64,000 nucleotides of DNA from contig CAIIXF020000005.1 of assembly GCA_903813345.2 (NCBI GenBank), positions 25,857,375 through 25,921,374 of the forward strand. Direction: 5' to 3'. The DNA comes from Owenia fusiformis. Taxonomy: Eukaryota > Annelida > Polychaeta > Sabellida > Oweniidae. Each line of letters opens with the position of its first letter. Position 1 is the first letter of the stretch. The position numbers were made by a program, and so were the translations under genes. This document shows positions 1 through 12,712 of this stretch, piece by piece. Under the pieces are notes generated by a model. It was not told where the DNA came from and ran no database searches. It worked only from the letters and a program-made list of their open reading frames with translations.

Positions 1-2560
1 AAGATCATGTTATTCCGTTAGGGATATAACGCGACATAGAATGTAAAGCCGTCTCTTTTCTTTACCATTTTCCGTGGCATCGATTGGCTATTAGTGTATT
101 TTACTGGTCCAGGCTTTCAGTTGGAGAAGATTAATCTTGCTTAATGCCTTCGTTGTCATGGAAACTATCTAAACTTTGTGCCATTTTGAACATTTCATGT
201 ATTAATGCCTTCATTAAAATGTAACATTGGAACTCAGCCCATAGATGTAATTTTTCATTTAAAAGTCGATTTCCATTTTGAAGCATATTCCTCTCTTGGG
301 ATTGCTCTGGGAGCTCGTGGGAATATATAGACGTTCATTTGTGCAGTGGCTTGTGATGGTAGCGGAAATAACGTTTATGCCTGACGCTTGATGGACTCTT
401 GCAGGAGAAGTTATTGAACTGAACAAGCCAGTTTGGTGGTAACCCTACATGCATTGTCACAATTAACGTTCCTAGTTTTTAGCAGTAAATGAAGCTCTGT
501 TTTTAGCCTCTTGAAGACGTCATGTGTTCAGATTCCGGATAGAGACGCTGATTGGTTACCGGCAATATGCAAAGATGCGTATCAATGCTACGTGAGCTGT
601 GATTGGTCAATTGTAGTTGATCACAAGCGATCATGATGCTCACCTAGATATGTGTTATCACATAACTCCCCAGTAATCTTGATGCGAAAATACATGGTAT
701 CTATCTTGTTAACCATCATTTGTAAACGTTAGTTGTTATCAACACTTTGTTGAATGTGTTTTAATTTTCCATTGTCAATATACGACCATATCTCAAACAG
801 GCAAAATATTAATATTATCTGTTCAAATTCGCTTATTCATGCTCAATTCACTCATTTGACAATTGGTCCAATAAGTAGATAGTGGTCTTATGTATTGTCG
901 AGTATGTGAAGGAAAAATGTTTGCGACAAACAAAACTAGTGGAGAGAATGTCGTGTATTACTCAGGCGTAAAATTGGCAGAGGGATGTAGTATGCGAGAG
1001 AGACAGGGCCAAATGTATGAGTTGAAACTCTCTTTTAAGAAGCAAAATATTAGATAGAGTATGGGCTATGCTATTAAGCATCCAGGAGGATATACTTGTG
1101 TCTCATCATCCCAGATCATGGGCATTTCATCAAAATAATTGGAGACATTTAAATTGAATACATCGCACCAATTCACACTGTCACACCGGATAAACTTTAC
1201 AAATTATAAAAAATGAATTTATTACATGACGCTGAAAAACTGAAAATTTGCCAGGCTTATAATTGTTTGATTCAAGTATGAAAAGACACGTGACGTAGAA
1301 ATGCAGTTTCGTGAAAAATCAAGTCTTAGTACATGATTGTCCTGTTAACATGAAGAACTGAAAGCCGCAGGCCGAGTGTGACGTTCCAAGTGGTGCTTAT
1401 ATGACATGATATACTATGATTGATGCGTGGATGAAACCGAGCAGTGGGAAATATGTATAATTTCCTTTAACTCATCTCGAACATAAAAACCTACTGGGAG
1501 ACGTAAAGTCAGACAATTTGGAATCAATGGCATGGAAACGTTAATTAGATAATTAGAAATAAACACAGTCAACACTGTTGCAAAGCATTGTTCATACATT
1601 GTTTTTTAACTGAATGATGATGAGTTCTAATTTGTAATTTTCAATCTGTTTGGAAAGATATCAGTGAATATGAAATTAATTTTGTATTTTTATATTCCTT
1701 TTTGTTATTCTTTTATTAGTTAATAATGCCGCTGACACATACTTAGTTATAATGATACATTGAAACTAAATGAATATTTAATTTCTATTTGTTTTCTTTT
1801 TAATTGCTTTTGTAATTATCATCCCTTCAGAAGGATAATTTATTTTATTCTTCTTAATTTGTCTCCAAGATGTCACATTTCGACCTTTATGTTCTTTTAA
1901 TTGTTCAATGCAAATTTTGAATTGCTATGAGTTTAAATACAGAAGTTATCTTGACTAATATTTGTTCTATTAAACTCCAGTGACAGGTCTAATTCAAGCG
2001 TAAAATACAGAATTAAAATTCTGACCGCATTTCTAGGCTCGTATCTCTTGAACAATTAAAATGAGCATTTTGCTTTAATATTCTGGTAAAATATGTTACC
2101 AATTGTGGTCAGATTTTCAAGATATTCACACTATCTTATTTGTTCCTCGATTTTAATTTCTTGTTTCTTTTGTGAAATTTCAAGATTTGGGTTGAATATC
2201 CTCGTCTTTTTGTGTTGTTTCTAAATCTGTTGCAACTTGTGGTTAGTTAGCAATGTAGCCATAGGCTTTTTAGACCAGAAACGATTGAAGCAAATTGCAT
2301 ATTTTTGAATATTTTCCAAATGTTGTGTCAGATGTGAAAGAGATATAGGTCTTCCAGAACAATTGTCCCTCTCTAGGTTTGGAATTAACAGATCGTATAT
2401 TAAGGACTTCTCCTACACTTGTAAAAAGAAAAAATGTTTCTTGCTCCCTTTTACGTCAGTGCGTGTAAGAGAATCATAACTTTTCCGTCAAGATAAAAGG
2501 TTTTATCCCATACTTGGACGTGTTACGGGTACATAAAGCCGGTTTGTAAAAACTTATATT
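1..2560. other. AT-rich intergenic DNA, no gene seen
   Basis: I find no exon with matching splice sites and no recognisable protein family on either strand. Open frames are under about 60 codons and low in complexity, as expected by chance in AT-rich DNA. No clear terminal repeats were seen. Confidence 0.5.
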
Positions 2561-2568
2561 TTCATCAG

Positions 2569-3056
2569 CGGGCAGATATAGCTTTACGTCCCGCTCCGAG
2601 CGGGCAGATATAGTATATCTGCCCGCTACGTCATAATCGCCGCTCGCATATTTGTTCATAATTTGTAACGTTCGCGTAATGACTGTAAACTACAATGGAG
2701 AAAACACAGACAATCGGGATCTGTTTGATGGTTTAAAAAAGGGAAAGAGCATCCACTTAATCAATCAAAAATTCGAGAAAATAAATGTTGGAATATTTGA
2801 GAGAACAGGAAAATCCGCCCACGGCCAAGAAAACAAAACTGGACATGAATATTCTAAAATATTTCCACGATTGAACAATGTAAACCAGATGACCAAGATT
2901 GGTATGGGATAAACATATTATCCTATAGTCGGTTCAGGATATTGGGATTATCCCTTGGCCAATATAATATATTTTCCCTCGGGACCTGCGGCCCTCGGGC
3001 AAATATATTATATTTGCCTCGGGATAATCCCAATATCCTGAACCTCATATAGGATA
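2569..3056. mobile_element. Palindrome-flanked segment with a short open frame
   Basis: Two foldback structures bracket an open frame. The left one (2569-2627) has the 13-mer gcgggcagatata twice in direct orientation, followed at once by its inverse complement. The right one (2920-3056) is a ~135 bp hairpin whose arms begin tcctata..ggttcaggatattggg and end ..cccaatatcctgaacc..tagga, with a GC-rich centre. Between them a plus-strand frame from about 2679 to 2912 encodes ~77 lysine- and asparagine-rich residues. I do not recognise it. It could be a fragment of a mobile-element gene or a chance frame. The hairpins are seen directly; calling the unit a mobile element is inference. Confidence 0.4.
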
Positions 3057-3059
3057 ATC

Positions 3060-6000
3060 TCTATATACTCAATCGGAGAATATGAAATAAAATGGAATAT
3101 AACCCCTCTGGAGGACCATAGTTTCTGCTGTATGGGGACCCTATTAAATATTTTCCTCTGTTTATATTGACATTTCATTTTTCTTGAAATAGACAGGATT
3201 TTCATTACTTTGTTCATTAGCATACTCAATTGTGACACACTGTAGTTTTGCATTCAACTCATGGAGAATTGTGTTCGCGGATTTTATGATCGAGCGCGTG
3301 CGCCACGTGCGGAGTCGTGCTATATGCTTATCTTCCCAAGCCACGATGGCCAATGACAGAACTGGGGATGAGTTATTAGATATCCTGTGGGCAGAGCATC
3401 TAAATTCAAGGTGTTGACAAACATTTATTGCAAATCGCATTGGGCAGCATTTGCACAAAGCAGATCAATTTAGTCAGTCTTTTCTAAATTATTTATATCA
3501 AAAGTGAGTTCAATAATGGAACATTGAAAGCTTAAGTATACAATTCTTTGGCACATATTCGCTTTTGCACATTTGGTGCTTCTTTTAGTTATGTTCAACA
3601 AACAGAGCAAGTTTAATTAAAGAGCAGCTCGTTGTTATCTTTGTTTGCGCAATGTAACAATGGTGGATAATTTTTGATTTTCCAGAAACTATTAACAGAA
3701 AAATGTCACATATACATCATGTCATAAATATGCCTTCTGAACACAGCTGTAGACTTTAAATTAGTAGTTTTATTTTATTTTTCTTGAAAGTTTTGATTAC
3801 GTCAATGACATATCTTTGCTGAAGTATTGAATAAGGCATTCACGTTTTGCCATTCGGTTTATATATTTTGATGTAGGAAGTATAACGTTTAATTTTTTAT
3901 TTTTGCCAGGACTTGTCAAATTTTATATAGGCCTACTCTGGGTTGAACAAAATCGCAAAATTACCAAAACACTCGAAAATGAACTGCATATATGTACTTT
4001 TATAGGTTTTTCATAGGAGTTGTTGAAGGCCAAAATGAATCAACCGACCCTAACAGAGGTTTGAACGTTTTTCTTGGTAAAACTTGTAACTAAAAATAAA
4101 AAATAAAAATGTATATTGTCATTTGGCACGACACCTTATATCTTTCTCTGATTTCAGGGATTTGGATGTTGCCTGTTGAGGCTGATTTATATCAGTACCA
4201 ATGTTCACAGACAAGGTCGTGAACATTAGGTTGCCTTGCTACCCTACCTCCATTGACTGACAGAAAAGCTTTCCTTTACGCAGATTTCAAAAAACTATCA
4301 ATGCACATAGGGGAAGATAAGTGCGTACATCACAATAAAAATCACATGTATATCAAGCATGTGATATATATCACCATAGCCTCATTTTTTCTACATAACA
4401 GACCTTTCCAGAAACAACAACCAATGCAGCAATTGCTACCAACCTCTATCATCTTTAAGGTTGGGGTACTTTTAAACAACTGTATTTTGCAATCGTAGAT
4501 AAATAAAATCATTTGAATGAAAGAGAAACACTGAGCATAAACAGAAACTACTTCACTGACTAATGAGGTACTTATACACATATGTGCAAAATTGCTTGCT
4601 GTAAAATTCATGCGCGATTAATAACAAAACTAGTAATTGTTTTGTAAAATTCAAAGCTATTATTTATAATCATTTAGCACAAATTTACAATAGATATTTG
4701 ACATTCGACTGTAACATGTGCATTTGACGATAAAATTGCATGAATAAACATTTATTTCGGAAAAGGACCTGTCCAAGTAGGAATTAATGCAGACACTATG
4801 TGGCTATAAAAGCAAGCTGCCTTGTGGAAGTTTAAAGGTGAACGAATGTTACCAAGAGATAAGAACGAAAACAAAATGGATTCATTTTAACCCTTCGTAA
4901 CATTTCCCCCTTTCCAATAAAAATTGTCCTCGCATATTGAGGTAATTCAGACTATCTCCTATTATTGTAGTACTTAATATAATCTCATAACAATACAACT
5001 GTCTATGTTAAATAATATGAATATACTTGTCAATTCAAAGTGATTTATTTGGTCGTTAGTTTGGACAAAATGTGCAATTCAGCTCGACTAGATTGATGCG
5101 TCGGCTAGTTAAGACCATATATCTGTATAGACTATAGGGTTATGCTAGTGCTATTCTAAGTTAAACCTACATAAAACATGGTGAATAGTTTATGTTAGTC
5201 AATGACTCAATCGGAAATTCGGATAGATGACTGGATGAGTTCCAAGTTGTTTACTTCAATTTATATACTATTTTGATACACGTGCAGTTATGATTATATA
5301 TATTGTACATCAAACCGTTGTTCTCTGTGTCAAACGTGCCAAAAATCATGATAAAAACTAGATTTGATATTCGTATTAAGGAGTATCTAAATTACATTTG
5401 CTTAAGTATAATGATGACGATAATCAACGCGCACACTAAGTCACCTATCAGTCATTTGACGTAATTAATCAACTATTTAATCCTATTATAGTACGATCCT
5501 TATTGTCTGATTTTACGTGATTATCTGTTTTTTTCTAGACCAAGATTCTCGATCAATCATACTTAATAAGAACCTCCTTATTAGAATCCTCAATACAATA
5601 CAAAGGCCTCACACAGAATTGTCAACCCAAGCCATATTATCAAGTTTTGGGAAGGAATCTGGAAATAAGTTCTCGTGAATATTTCATGTTTGTTTTTCTT
5701 GATTTCCAAGACTTCAAAAGTTTTTTTTATCACTCAATTCTCAACTTTCTAGATTGAGTACTTGCCCTTGAAAACCTGCCAATATATGAAAATGGCTGTT
5801 TAAGGATATATTGATCAGTGAATACAAAAAAAATAATTTTGATTTTACCAATATTTTCAATACATTAAATTGAGGTCCAATGGCTTGATTTACAAGAGAA
5901 ATTTACCATTTAGACTTTTTGAGTTAGCGTCACTCGTGTCATTTGGTATTTAGCCCAATAGAAAATCTCGTGTAAAACAATTTCACACAAAAATACCACT

Positions 6001-6180
6001 TCAAAATGCTTTACAAAAATGTACATCGGAAAAGCAAATATCGTAGGGGCTGAAATATCCAAATCGCCTGAAATGTCATCAAAATTGGAATTTCAACAAG
6101 TTCAAAGAAAATATAATATAATTATTATATTATATAAAAATGCAATTAGGGTGTCACATTTTGTTTTGTTAGTACCTCAG
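3060..6180. other. Intergenic DNA, no gene seen
   Basis: AT-rich sequence without a supportable exon. The open frames at 3008-3458 and 4253-4611 overlap each other on opposite strands and resemble no family I know, so I treat them as chance. Confidence 0.45.
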
Positions 6181-6336
6181 TGTAAATACTCGCATCTGAT
6201 TGGTCAATTAGCGGTCAACATTTTTGCCTGTACCCCACCTGTGAATCATGGGATATCATATTATTGACCGCGTATGTTACTGTACTACACTTGTGAATTA
6301 TGGGGAATATGACGTCATAATGTTTACAGAAAAAAC

Positions 6337-6449
6337 ATGGTAGACGGACATTTTGTAAACGTCGATGAAAGTGATATTTTGACTCTGCTAGACGACATAT
6401 ATAGCCAAAATACAAATAGAAACGTAAAATTAACATTAATTTACCAGTG
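6337..6449 (+). pseudogene. Possible N-terminal fragment of a Crypton/KIAA1958-like tyrosine-recombinase protein
   Basis: A short frame starting at the ATG at 6337 reads MVDGHFVNVDESDILTLLDD followed by a serine/asparagine/threonine-rich stretch and stops after 37 codons. The pattern F-V-x-V-x-E-S-D, then L-L-D-D, then S-x-N-T-x-R resembles the N-terminal region shared by Crypton-derived proteins (KIAA1958 and ZMYM-like), which precedes the tyrosine recombinase domain. A possible splice donor (gtgagt) lies at 6447. No recombinase domain follows nearby, so it is either a first exon whose partner is lost or a dead fragment. Recognition rests on a short motif from memory. Confidence 0.35.
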
Positions 6450-6612
6450 AGTACGCAGTGATGTGCCGAAAACAGAGAGTTTAGCTACCACTGTCTTCAG
6501 ATTTTCTTAAAAAATTATTTTGCTGGCGTGGTTCGGAGAAAAGATTGAGAAATGAAGCCATGATTGATGACTGTCGTCTGTATGTGTATTATTAGTTTCT
6601 TCTGACTAACAA

Positions 6613-6782
6613 AACAATTGTAGACCTCTCCATTCGGTCAACCGTCAAAATCATATACCTCGACTGTAAACCTTGAAACTACTGTTGACCTCGACCTTCG
6701 GTCTCTGTCAACAGTAGTTTCTCGGTTTACAGTCTCGGTATACAATTTTGCCGGTTGACCTCTGGAGAGGTCAACAATTGTA
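6613..6782. mobile_element. Foldback MITE, near-perfect hairpin
   Basis: A ~170 bp inverted repeat. The outer arms are acaattgtagacctctcc and ggagaggtcaacaattgt. The inner arms gactgtaaacc..gaaactactgttgac pair with gtcaacagtagtttc..ggtttacagtc around a ~15 bp loop. It fits a non-autonomous foldback DNA transposon. No transposase is present. Confidence 0.65.
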
Positions 6783-6789
6783 TAATGTA

Positions 6790-9700
6790 ACACTTGAGCC
6801 AAATAATACACTTGTAATAATAATACACTATGAATAGGAAACAATTTGAGGTTAAGCAATAGACACGATGTGCAACATTTGAAAAAGTTTTAAGAATCAA
6901 TTATCTTAGACCTGTTTCATATTGTGTTGAAAATTATATGAAAAACATTAGCATCATCAATGAAGATACTCTAAAAAGGTCGATATTCCCAAGATTAAAA
7001 TCTCGTTACAGTATTAGGTCAGGTGTATCTTGTTGTGACGCACCGCACTAGTGTCACTAAGTCTACGTCACAACGTGTACCAATCGTGACCAAACATGCA
7101 GGTTCCTTGATAACATGTCACCATCCTCGCTAATGATATCATGACATATTAGCAAACAAATGCCTTTTTTATTTTTCCTTTTTAATTAATTATTTGAATG
7201 CAAAGCGGATACAGGAAATATAAAATGGGAAACTAGTCAACAAAAAATGCTTTTAGTTGCTTGTAGTTTATCTTCGTGCGATGATTGATCCCTTCCCTGA
7301 TTTTGCGGCAATAAACAATCTTGAACACGAGAACAATTATTTGTTATATTAAATTCATAAAAATCAGATCAGCATCTCTTGGTCTTTTGTTACACGTAAC
7401 CCGGAATAATAAGCTTTCGTACAATAATGTAACGGCGCGTGTTCATCTTTTCTGATGGAGAAGAATTAGTTTATTAAGGACCTACGTGCCTTTATGTTAC
7501 GCCACCACATAACGTCTGTTTTTCTACCTAATTATAACAACTGCAGGTCATTTACGTTCAAAACAAAAACTTTGTTCCCAAGTGAAATTGTGCATTTTGT
7601 AAACTGAATAAGTTAAGCGAATTCTTCACATCAGTAAGAAAAGCGCGTGTACGGAGCGTGCCTGTTTTATACTGAGACAAGTCTTAGCCACAATTCGTTT
7701 CCATATTCAATGGAATATCTTAAAAGTAATTCTCCCGCGTTCTTAATATTTCTGATTTTATGCACATGATTGTTTATGTAAACAAAAGGCCTGATACTGT
7801 TACATAAAAGGATACTTGTAATAAAAAATCTTTTAGCACCGTGTGGTTACAAAACATATTTTAATATTGTTTTCTCATGATATCACACATGATGTTTTCT
7901 TATATATCCGTATATTATTAAGACTTCGGTCATTTTATTGGTTTATACACTACTCGATGGCGATAGCACAAAGGATATACTTTTTTTCTTAAGCAATAAA
8001 CTTAATGTATGCCTTTTTTACAACAAGACGTCGAATTTGCATTTTTTATCTCATATTCCCGTGGCTTGTCGTTAAAAAACTGGTTTGTTTGTTAATCCAA
8101 AGATTTCAAACAAACTGGTACAGATTATCGCACAATCTGGGTGATTATCGGCTAATTGCTTTAGCTTAGCAACATTCACATTAAAGGATAAAAGGATAAC
8201 TTGGTTAATTAATAATGTCATCACTATATCGGTTAAACCCCGATTTAATCATTACTTTAATACATTGTTGTTTAACAATCTAATTAGAAAATTATACTCT
8301 TTAATTGGCGTGGTCTTTAGAAATCCCTTTTACAGGAATAACTACGCTTTGAAAATGTATCATATTTGAGTCATGTCAAACGCGAAATAATAAACATAAA
8401 AAATCTGTCAAAATGCCGCTTGTTTTTTCATACCACTGATTGTTCAGTGTTTTGTATATAACTTGTATGTGACTCAGAATGTCCCTATATTTTATTTCCC
8501 TTAGCTTTTGCTTTTGTCGTAAAAAGTGATCCAGAAGATGATGCACTGCCATCATTCAGAGAAACAGTTTAATGATAGAAGTCGTTTTTAAACGTTGGCA
8601 GTCATTGTACTTTGTATTTCAAATGTATTAAAATTGAATAAAGAAGATAAAGAAGTTTGACTTAGGCCTATTTTACTTATCATATTAATTCGCTCTATTA
8701 AAATCAAGAAGCATGATCTGGATTCAAGGGATTTTTAGCGTACGCTTACAATTTATTTGAGATAATTCTTTGGTAATTTTATATATCGAAGTACTGTTTG
8801 TTTGAGTTCCTATCATTTCGGGTTTTGTTTTCAAGTCAAGTGTATCCCATGTTTTCCGAAAGTCAAGTAAGAAAGTGGACATTTCTCAAGTTGTCAATTA
8901 TCTCTTCTTTAGGACGTTATTAACCAAAATATAGAAATTATTGAAATATAAAAAGGAACTATCGAGATCGAAGTAGACTTGGCAGATGGCATATCGCTCA
9001 CTTCAACATTTTAATCCGTTGTAATGTTCTGCTTATGGTTAAATAGGTTTAGATTAACATTTACCAAATGTATTTTTGACTCATGACTGTAACATATATT
9101 TTATGTCTCTTTCCAGTCTTCTGGGAGATAGTGATTGCTAATTTATACGCTTCACAGATAACAACTTTATGCCCGGATTACTGCCGGTGGATAAAACGCT
9201 CATATGCGATGAATATTTTTCCAGTTTGCGTAGTATCATTAACTATTTTATGTTTCATTTCAGGTTGGATTATCTCTGTATTCTCATCTCTTTGTGATGT
9301 TTACAATTTTATCGCCAAGTCAAGTGTAGCCTACTTTCTTTTATCTCCCATCGCCTCTGTATTGATATTCTTGGCATCTTCATTGTTTTAATGATAGCAT
9401 TGTCATTTCCGACTTGTCTTTATTTATTGTGTAGTATTTGATGTCCAAAGGGATAAAATTAATTTAAATTCGGTAAGCTAAAATATGCTCAAAAATTAAC
9501 GAGGATCTATTGTATGGATTCTATTGTTATGCAGAATATATGCTGATCGGTTTTAATCGGCAATTTCCGCTGTCGATAAAAGAACGGACATAAATGTGAG
9601 AAAGTTTTAAAGTCGTCATCTCACATGTGAAATTGCATTTAAAGAGTTCATATCTCTGCATAAAATAAGTATATTAGTGTTATCGTCTACTGCTGGATAT

Positions 9701-9930
9701 TATTCTAGAAGATAAAATCCATATAAAATCCCTAAAGGGGATCTCAATACAGTTGTATATTTACGGACGACAATAGTTTTTCGTTTTTTAATCTTTATTA
9801 CTAATGATTAATGTCATTTGTAAAATCTTAATACGTACGACAATGTCGAAAATATATTTTCAATGTGTAAAATAACGATTAAACTTATATTAAACAGAGA
9901 CATATAAAACAAATATATATATATTTATAG
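6790..9930. other. Intergenic DNA, no gene seen
   Basis: AT-rich, with no exon I can support. A plus-strand frame at 9083-9391 (102 codons) encodes an unusually hydrophobic sequence, but it has no family signature and such frames are common in T-rich DNA. It is not annotated as a gene. Confidence 0.45.
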
Positions 9931-9931
9931 G

Positions 9932-10070
9932 ATATCCTATGATTTTGAGGAATACCATTTTTATCTACGAGGTGATATTGATATCTGCACGAGAGAGCAA
10001 AGCGAGCGAGTGCATAAATCAATATCACTGAGTAGATTAAAATGATATTCTGAAAAAATCATAGGATGTT
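9932..10070. mobile_element. Foldback element ending in atcctatgatt
   Basis: The arms at 9932-9985 (tatcctatgatttt..tatctac..gtgatattgatat) and 10017-10068 (atcaatatcac..gtagat..atcataggat) are inverted complements around a purine-rich centre. The terminal word atcataggat recurs at 48170-48180 at the edge of another foldback, which suggests a dispersed family. Confidence 0.55.
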
Positions 10071-10076
10071 TTTATT

Positions 10077-10333
10077 ATCCTACACTTACAAGGAGTGACG
10101 TACAAAATGTATAATATCATTGCAAAATGAATTTCATGTCAAATAGAGTGGAAATCAACAAGCGGAGTATATCGTTACAATATCCTCCGCAAATTGGGTT
10201 TTCCGGAGTATATCGTCACGATATCCTCCGCCCGGAGTATATCATCACGATATCCTCCAGTTATTCATTTTGCCAATAGATATCAAAATTATTTTTCAAT
10301 GTTATTATACATTTAATACACTAAGTGTAGGAT
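10077..10333. mobile_element. Non-autonomous element with TIR atcctacactta and three palindromic repeats
   Basis: The ends are inverted complements: atcctacactta at 10077-10088 and taagtgtaggat at 10322-10333. Inside are three near-identical palindromic units of about 27 bp (cggagtatatcgtcacgata plus tcctccg) at 10162-10189, 10203-10230 and 10232-10258. It is 257 bp long with no coding capacity, consistent with a MITE-like element carrying internal tandem palindromes. Confidence 0.55.
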
Positions 10334-10755
10334 AAGTCTCTGTATTAAAGCTAAAATTGAGTTAAGTACCTATATTCTGTATAGTTAGGAGTTAGGAATT
10401 TACCTAAAGTTGAACGTCAGATGGGATAATTATTCGGCAGCATAAATAATCTGCTTGAAATTGTAGGTCACATTTTAGATAACACTTTTATCACAAGTTA
10501 CCACTAGTTGTCAATCATACTGGTTGTGCGCTACAGCCTGGTATCTTATCAACGGTACGTTATAAGAATGAAATTATAAATTATTATTGAGATTGCTTCA
10601 TTTTATATTGACAACCCATCTTTGGTTCGAAACTGTACCGTAGCTTGCCTAATTGGTGCAATATTGGGCATCTAGTAAAACCAATATGGAATAATGATAA
10701 AGTCATTGATACAATCATGATAGTTAAATTATTATAGGACTTTTTATAAAAAATG

Positions 10756-10846
10756 TGACATAATGTTATTGTCTCCATCTTTTTTGTCGACGTTTGGCGT
10801 CTGTAACAAATGATAGGTGGTGAAATTTTTGGATGTTAATGTCTTG
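10756..10846 (+). repeat. Copy of a short dispersed repeat (GTCACCACC family)
   Basis: Contains the family core ggcgtctgtaacaaatg followed by aggtggtga and atgttaatgtc, preceded by the family's tgacataatgttattgtctc. Further copies are at 27722, 34256, 39487, 52549, 56562 and 62553. The first half of this copy is diverged. Confidence 0.6.
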
Positions 10847-10849
10847 TTG

Positions 10850-12700
10850 TAGCTTGGTTTAATTCAATTAAAAGAAGATCAGGTTAAAACCATATATGCC
10901 AATGAAAACATTCTAAAGAACGTGGACAGCTTTTTTTTACTGATGGGGTAAATGTTACTCCTAATATTAGGCTACGCCATCTATCAATCATCAGAAGCTA
11001 TCATTATACAAAATGATAGTTTGACTACTACGCCATCTATTTATGTTGATCTTATGGATTAGTACTGAATTGACCATTTCCATATAGCTTTGAAATCTCG
11101 CTAGTGTCTCGTTGTTATAGATTTTAGGAGATCTGCATTTTTAACAATTAAAGACTTACATTTTCTTCTATTTGATGGCATATTTGAATTATGTGTGTAA
11201 TTTTCTAAAACAACTTTGATTGTGCAGTTATTTATCTTTTATTCAAAGTTTTCAAGTTATTCAAGTTTTCTAAAAAAAAGTTCGGGCCCGTAAATCCCCA
11301 TTGACACAATGTTAAAAAAGCTTATTATAAGGATCACAATTTTAATGTGGAATCGCAATCCACATGTCAATAAGATCATGTTGATCCAAATGAGTTTACT
11401 TGTTAAATCAAGAAGTCAAGTGACTCTTGCTCGGGCTCTTGCTATAGGTTGTCTTGTGTATTCTAGCCCTACCACCACCCATGATGCAAATAAGACGAGC
11501 CGTAGCCATTCCGTACCGTCAGACTGGTCGCACGGTCGACGTACGTTGAACGTTTACGGTCCCCTTGCGTCTGCGTTGTTATTTGTCAAAAACCTACGAC
11601 CACCGTAGGAACGCCCTAAGATGACCATGCGTCATCACTTCAAAAGCTGTGTGACATCCTTAAGTTTTCTTTATGTCTCCACAAATTCGTAGCATATGTG
11701 ACGACTTGGTCGGTCGCCGAAGCAAATGTGACCGAGCCCTAAAAAGCCATACTTCAATGGGACACCAGAATATGGAATTAAATGGTTATACCCGGTGTCA
11801 ATTTAAGTATAATGCCTAACATCATTAATATCAGACTCATTTTTAGGTATCTTTTATTTCATATAAATTACAATAGTGCAATACAAGATGGAACTGAAAT
11901 TCAAGTTTAGGTCTATGTGACATCTTTGCTTTTAAGCTAATAATTAATGATATACTAATTCCATAATTATTAACCATGTTGAGTAATCTGATCTAACATG
12001 GTTGTACTGTGTTCTGATTAGACATAAATTGATAATGCATGCCTCGCTCTGTGGAAACCCCGTATGAACGCCGAACGGACAGCTTCTGTCAGGGCACCCA
12101 TACAGCTCACTACTTTTCTCTTCAATTTCCCGTTCCTTTTAAATCGTGAGCAAACTACTGTCAAATTGCTTAAGTTGTTAGTCACCAGCAGTCAAGTCTT
12201 ACACATCACAATGTCATTTGTCAAATCCATACATCAAAACGTGTAAACAAAGGTTCTTTGATTATCTTTCTCATTGTGTATTGTAATGTATTGATGCCAT
12301 TTAGACTGAGCGTTTTTTCCAATATACGAAACTGCGGAACACTGAAATAAACGGATACTATTAAAATTGGAGGTATTGACACCTGCCACCATACCTATTT
12401 AATTTTAAATTTCAAGACAACAAGGCACAGGGTGAACAATATCGTACCTAAAACATAACAGTGTGGGCTTGTTGACCCAGAAAGCAAGATGGCCACCAAA
12501 AAGTTAACCAGCTCTTCTTACCATGTAACGTGTGTGTAAATACGATAAAAACCTGTGAAAACTGACCAGATGCATTCTGATCTATTCTACTCTCTCTCTC
12601 TGACCTATGCTTCGGCCCTCCCTCTCTATTCTTCAGTGAAGACAAGCTTTAGGGCTGTGAGTGCCACCACAATGGTTTTGTGTTTTTAAGTATGTAATTT
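10850..12700. other. Intergenic DNA with a GC-richer, transposon-like patch
   Basis: No gene seen. Between about 11410 and 11745 the sequence becomes noticeably richer in G and C (around cggtcgacgtacg). It ends near agcaaatgtgaccgagccct (11722-11741), which resembles the agcaaatgtgacc terminus of the foldback at 46731-46870. This suggests a diverged copy of a related DNA transposon. The open frames at 11309-11608 and 12448-12645 match no family I know. Confidence 0.4.
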
Positions 12701-12712
12701 GATGTAGCTTAC

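Noticed and set aside
9083-9391. 102-codon hydrophobic open frame
   Set aside because: T-rich DNA readily gives leucine/isoleucine/phenylalanine frames. There is no family motif, no splice context and no neighbouring exon.
12448-12645. Candidate last exon of the galactosyltransferase
   Set aside because: The frame lacks any C-terminal family motif and no acceptor gives the required phase.
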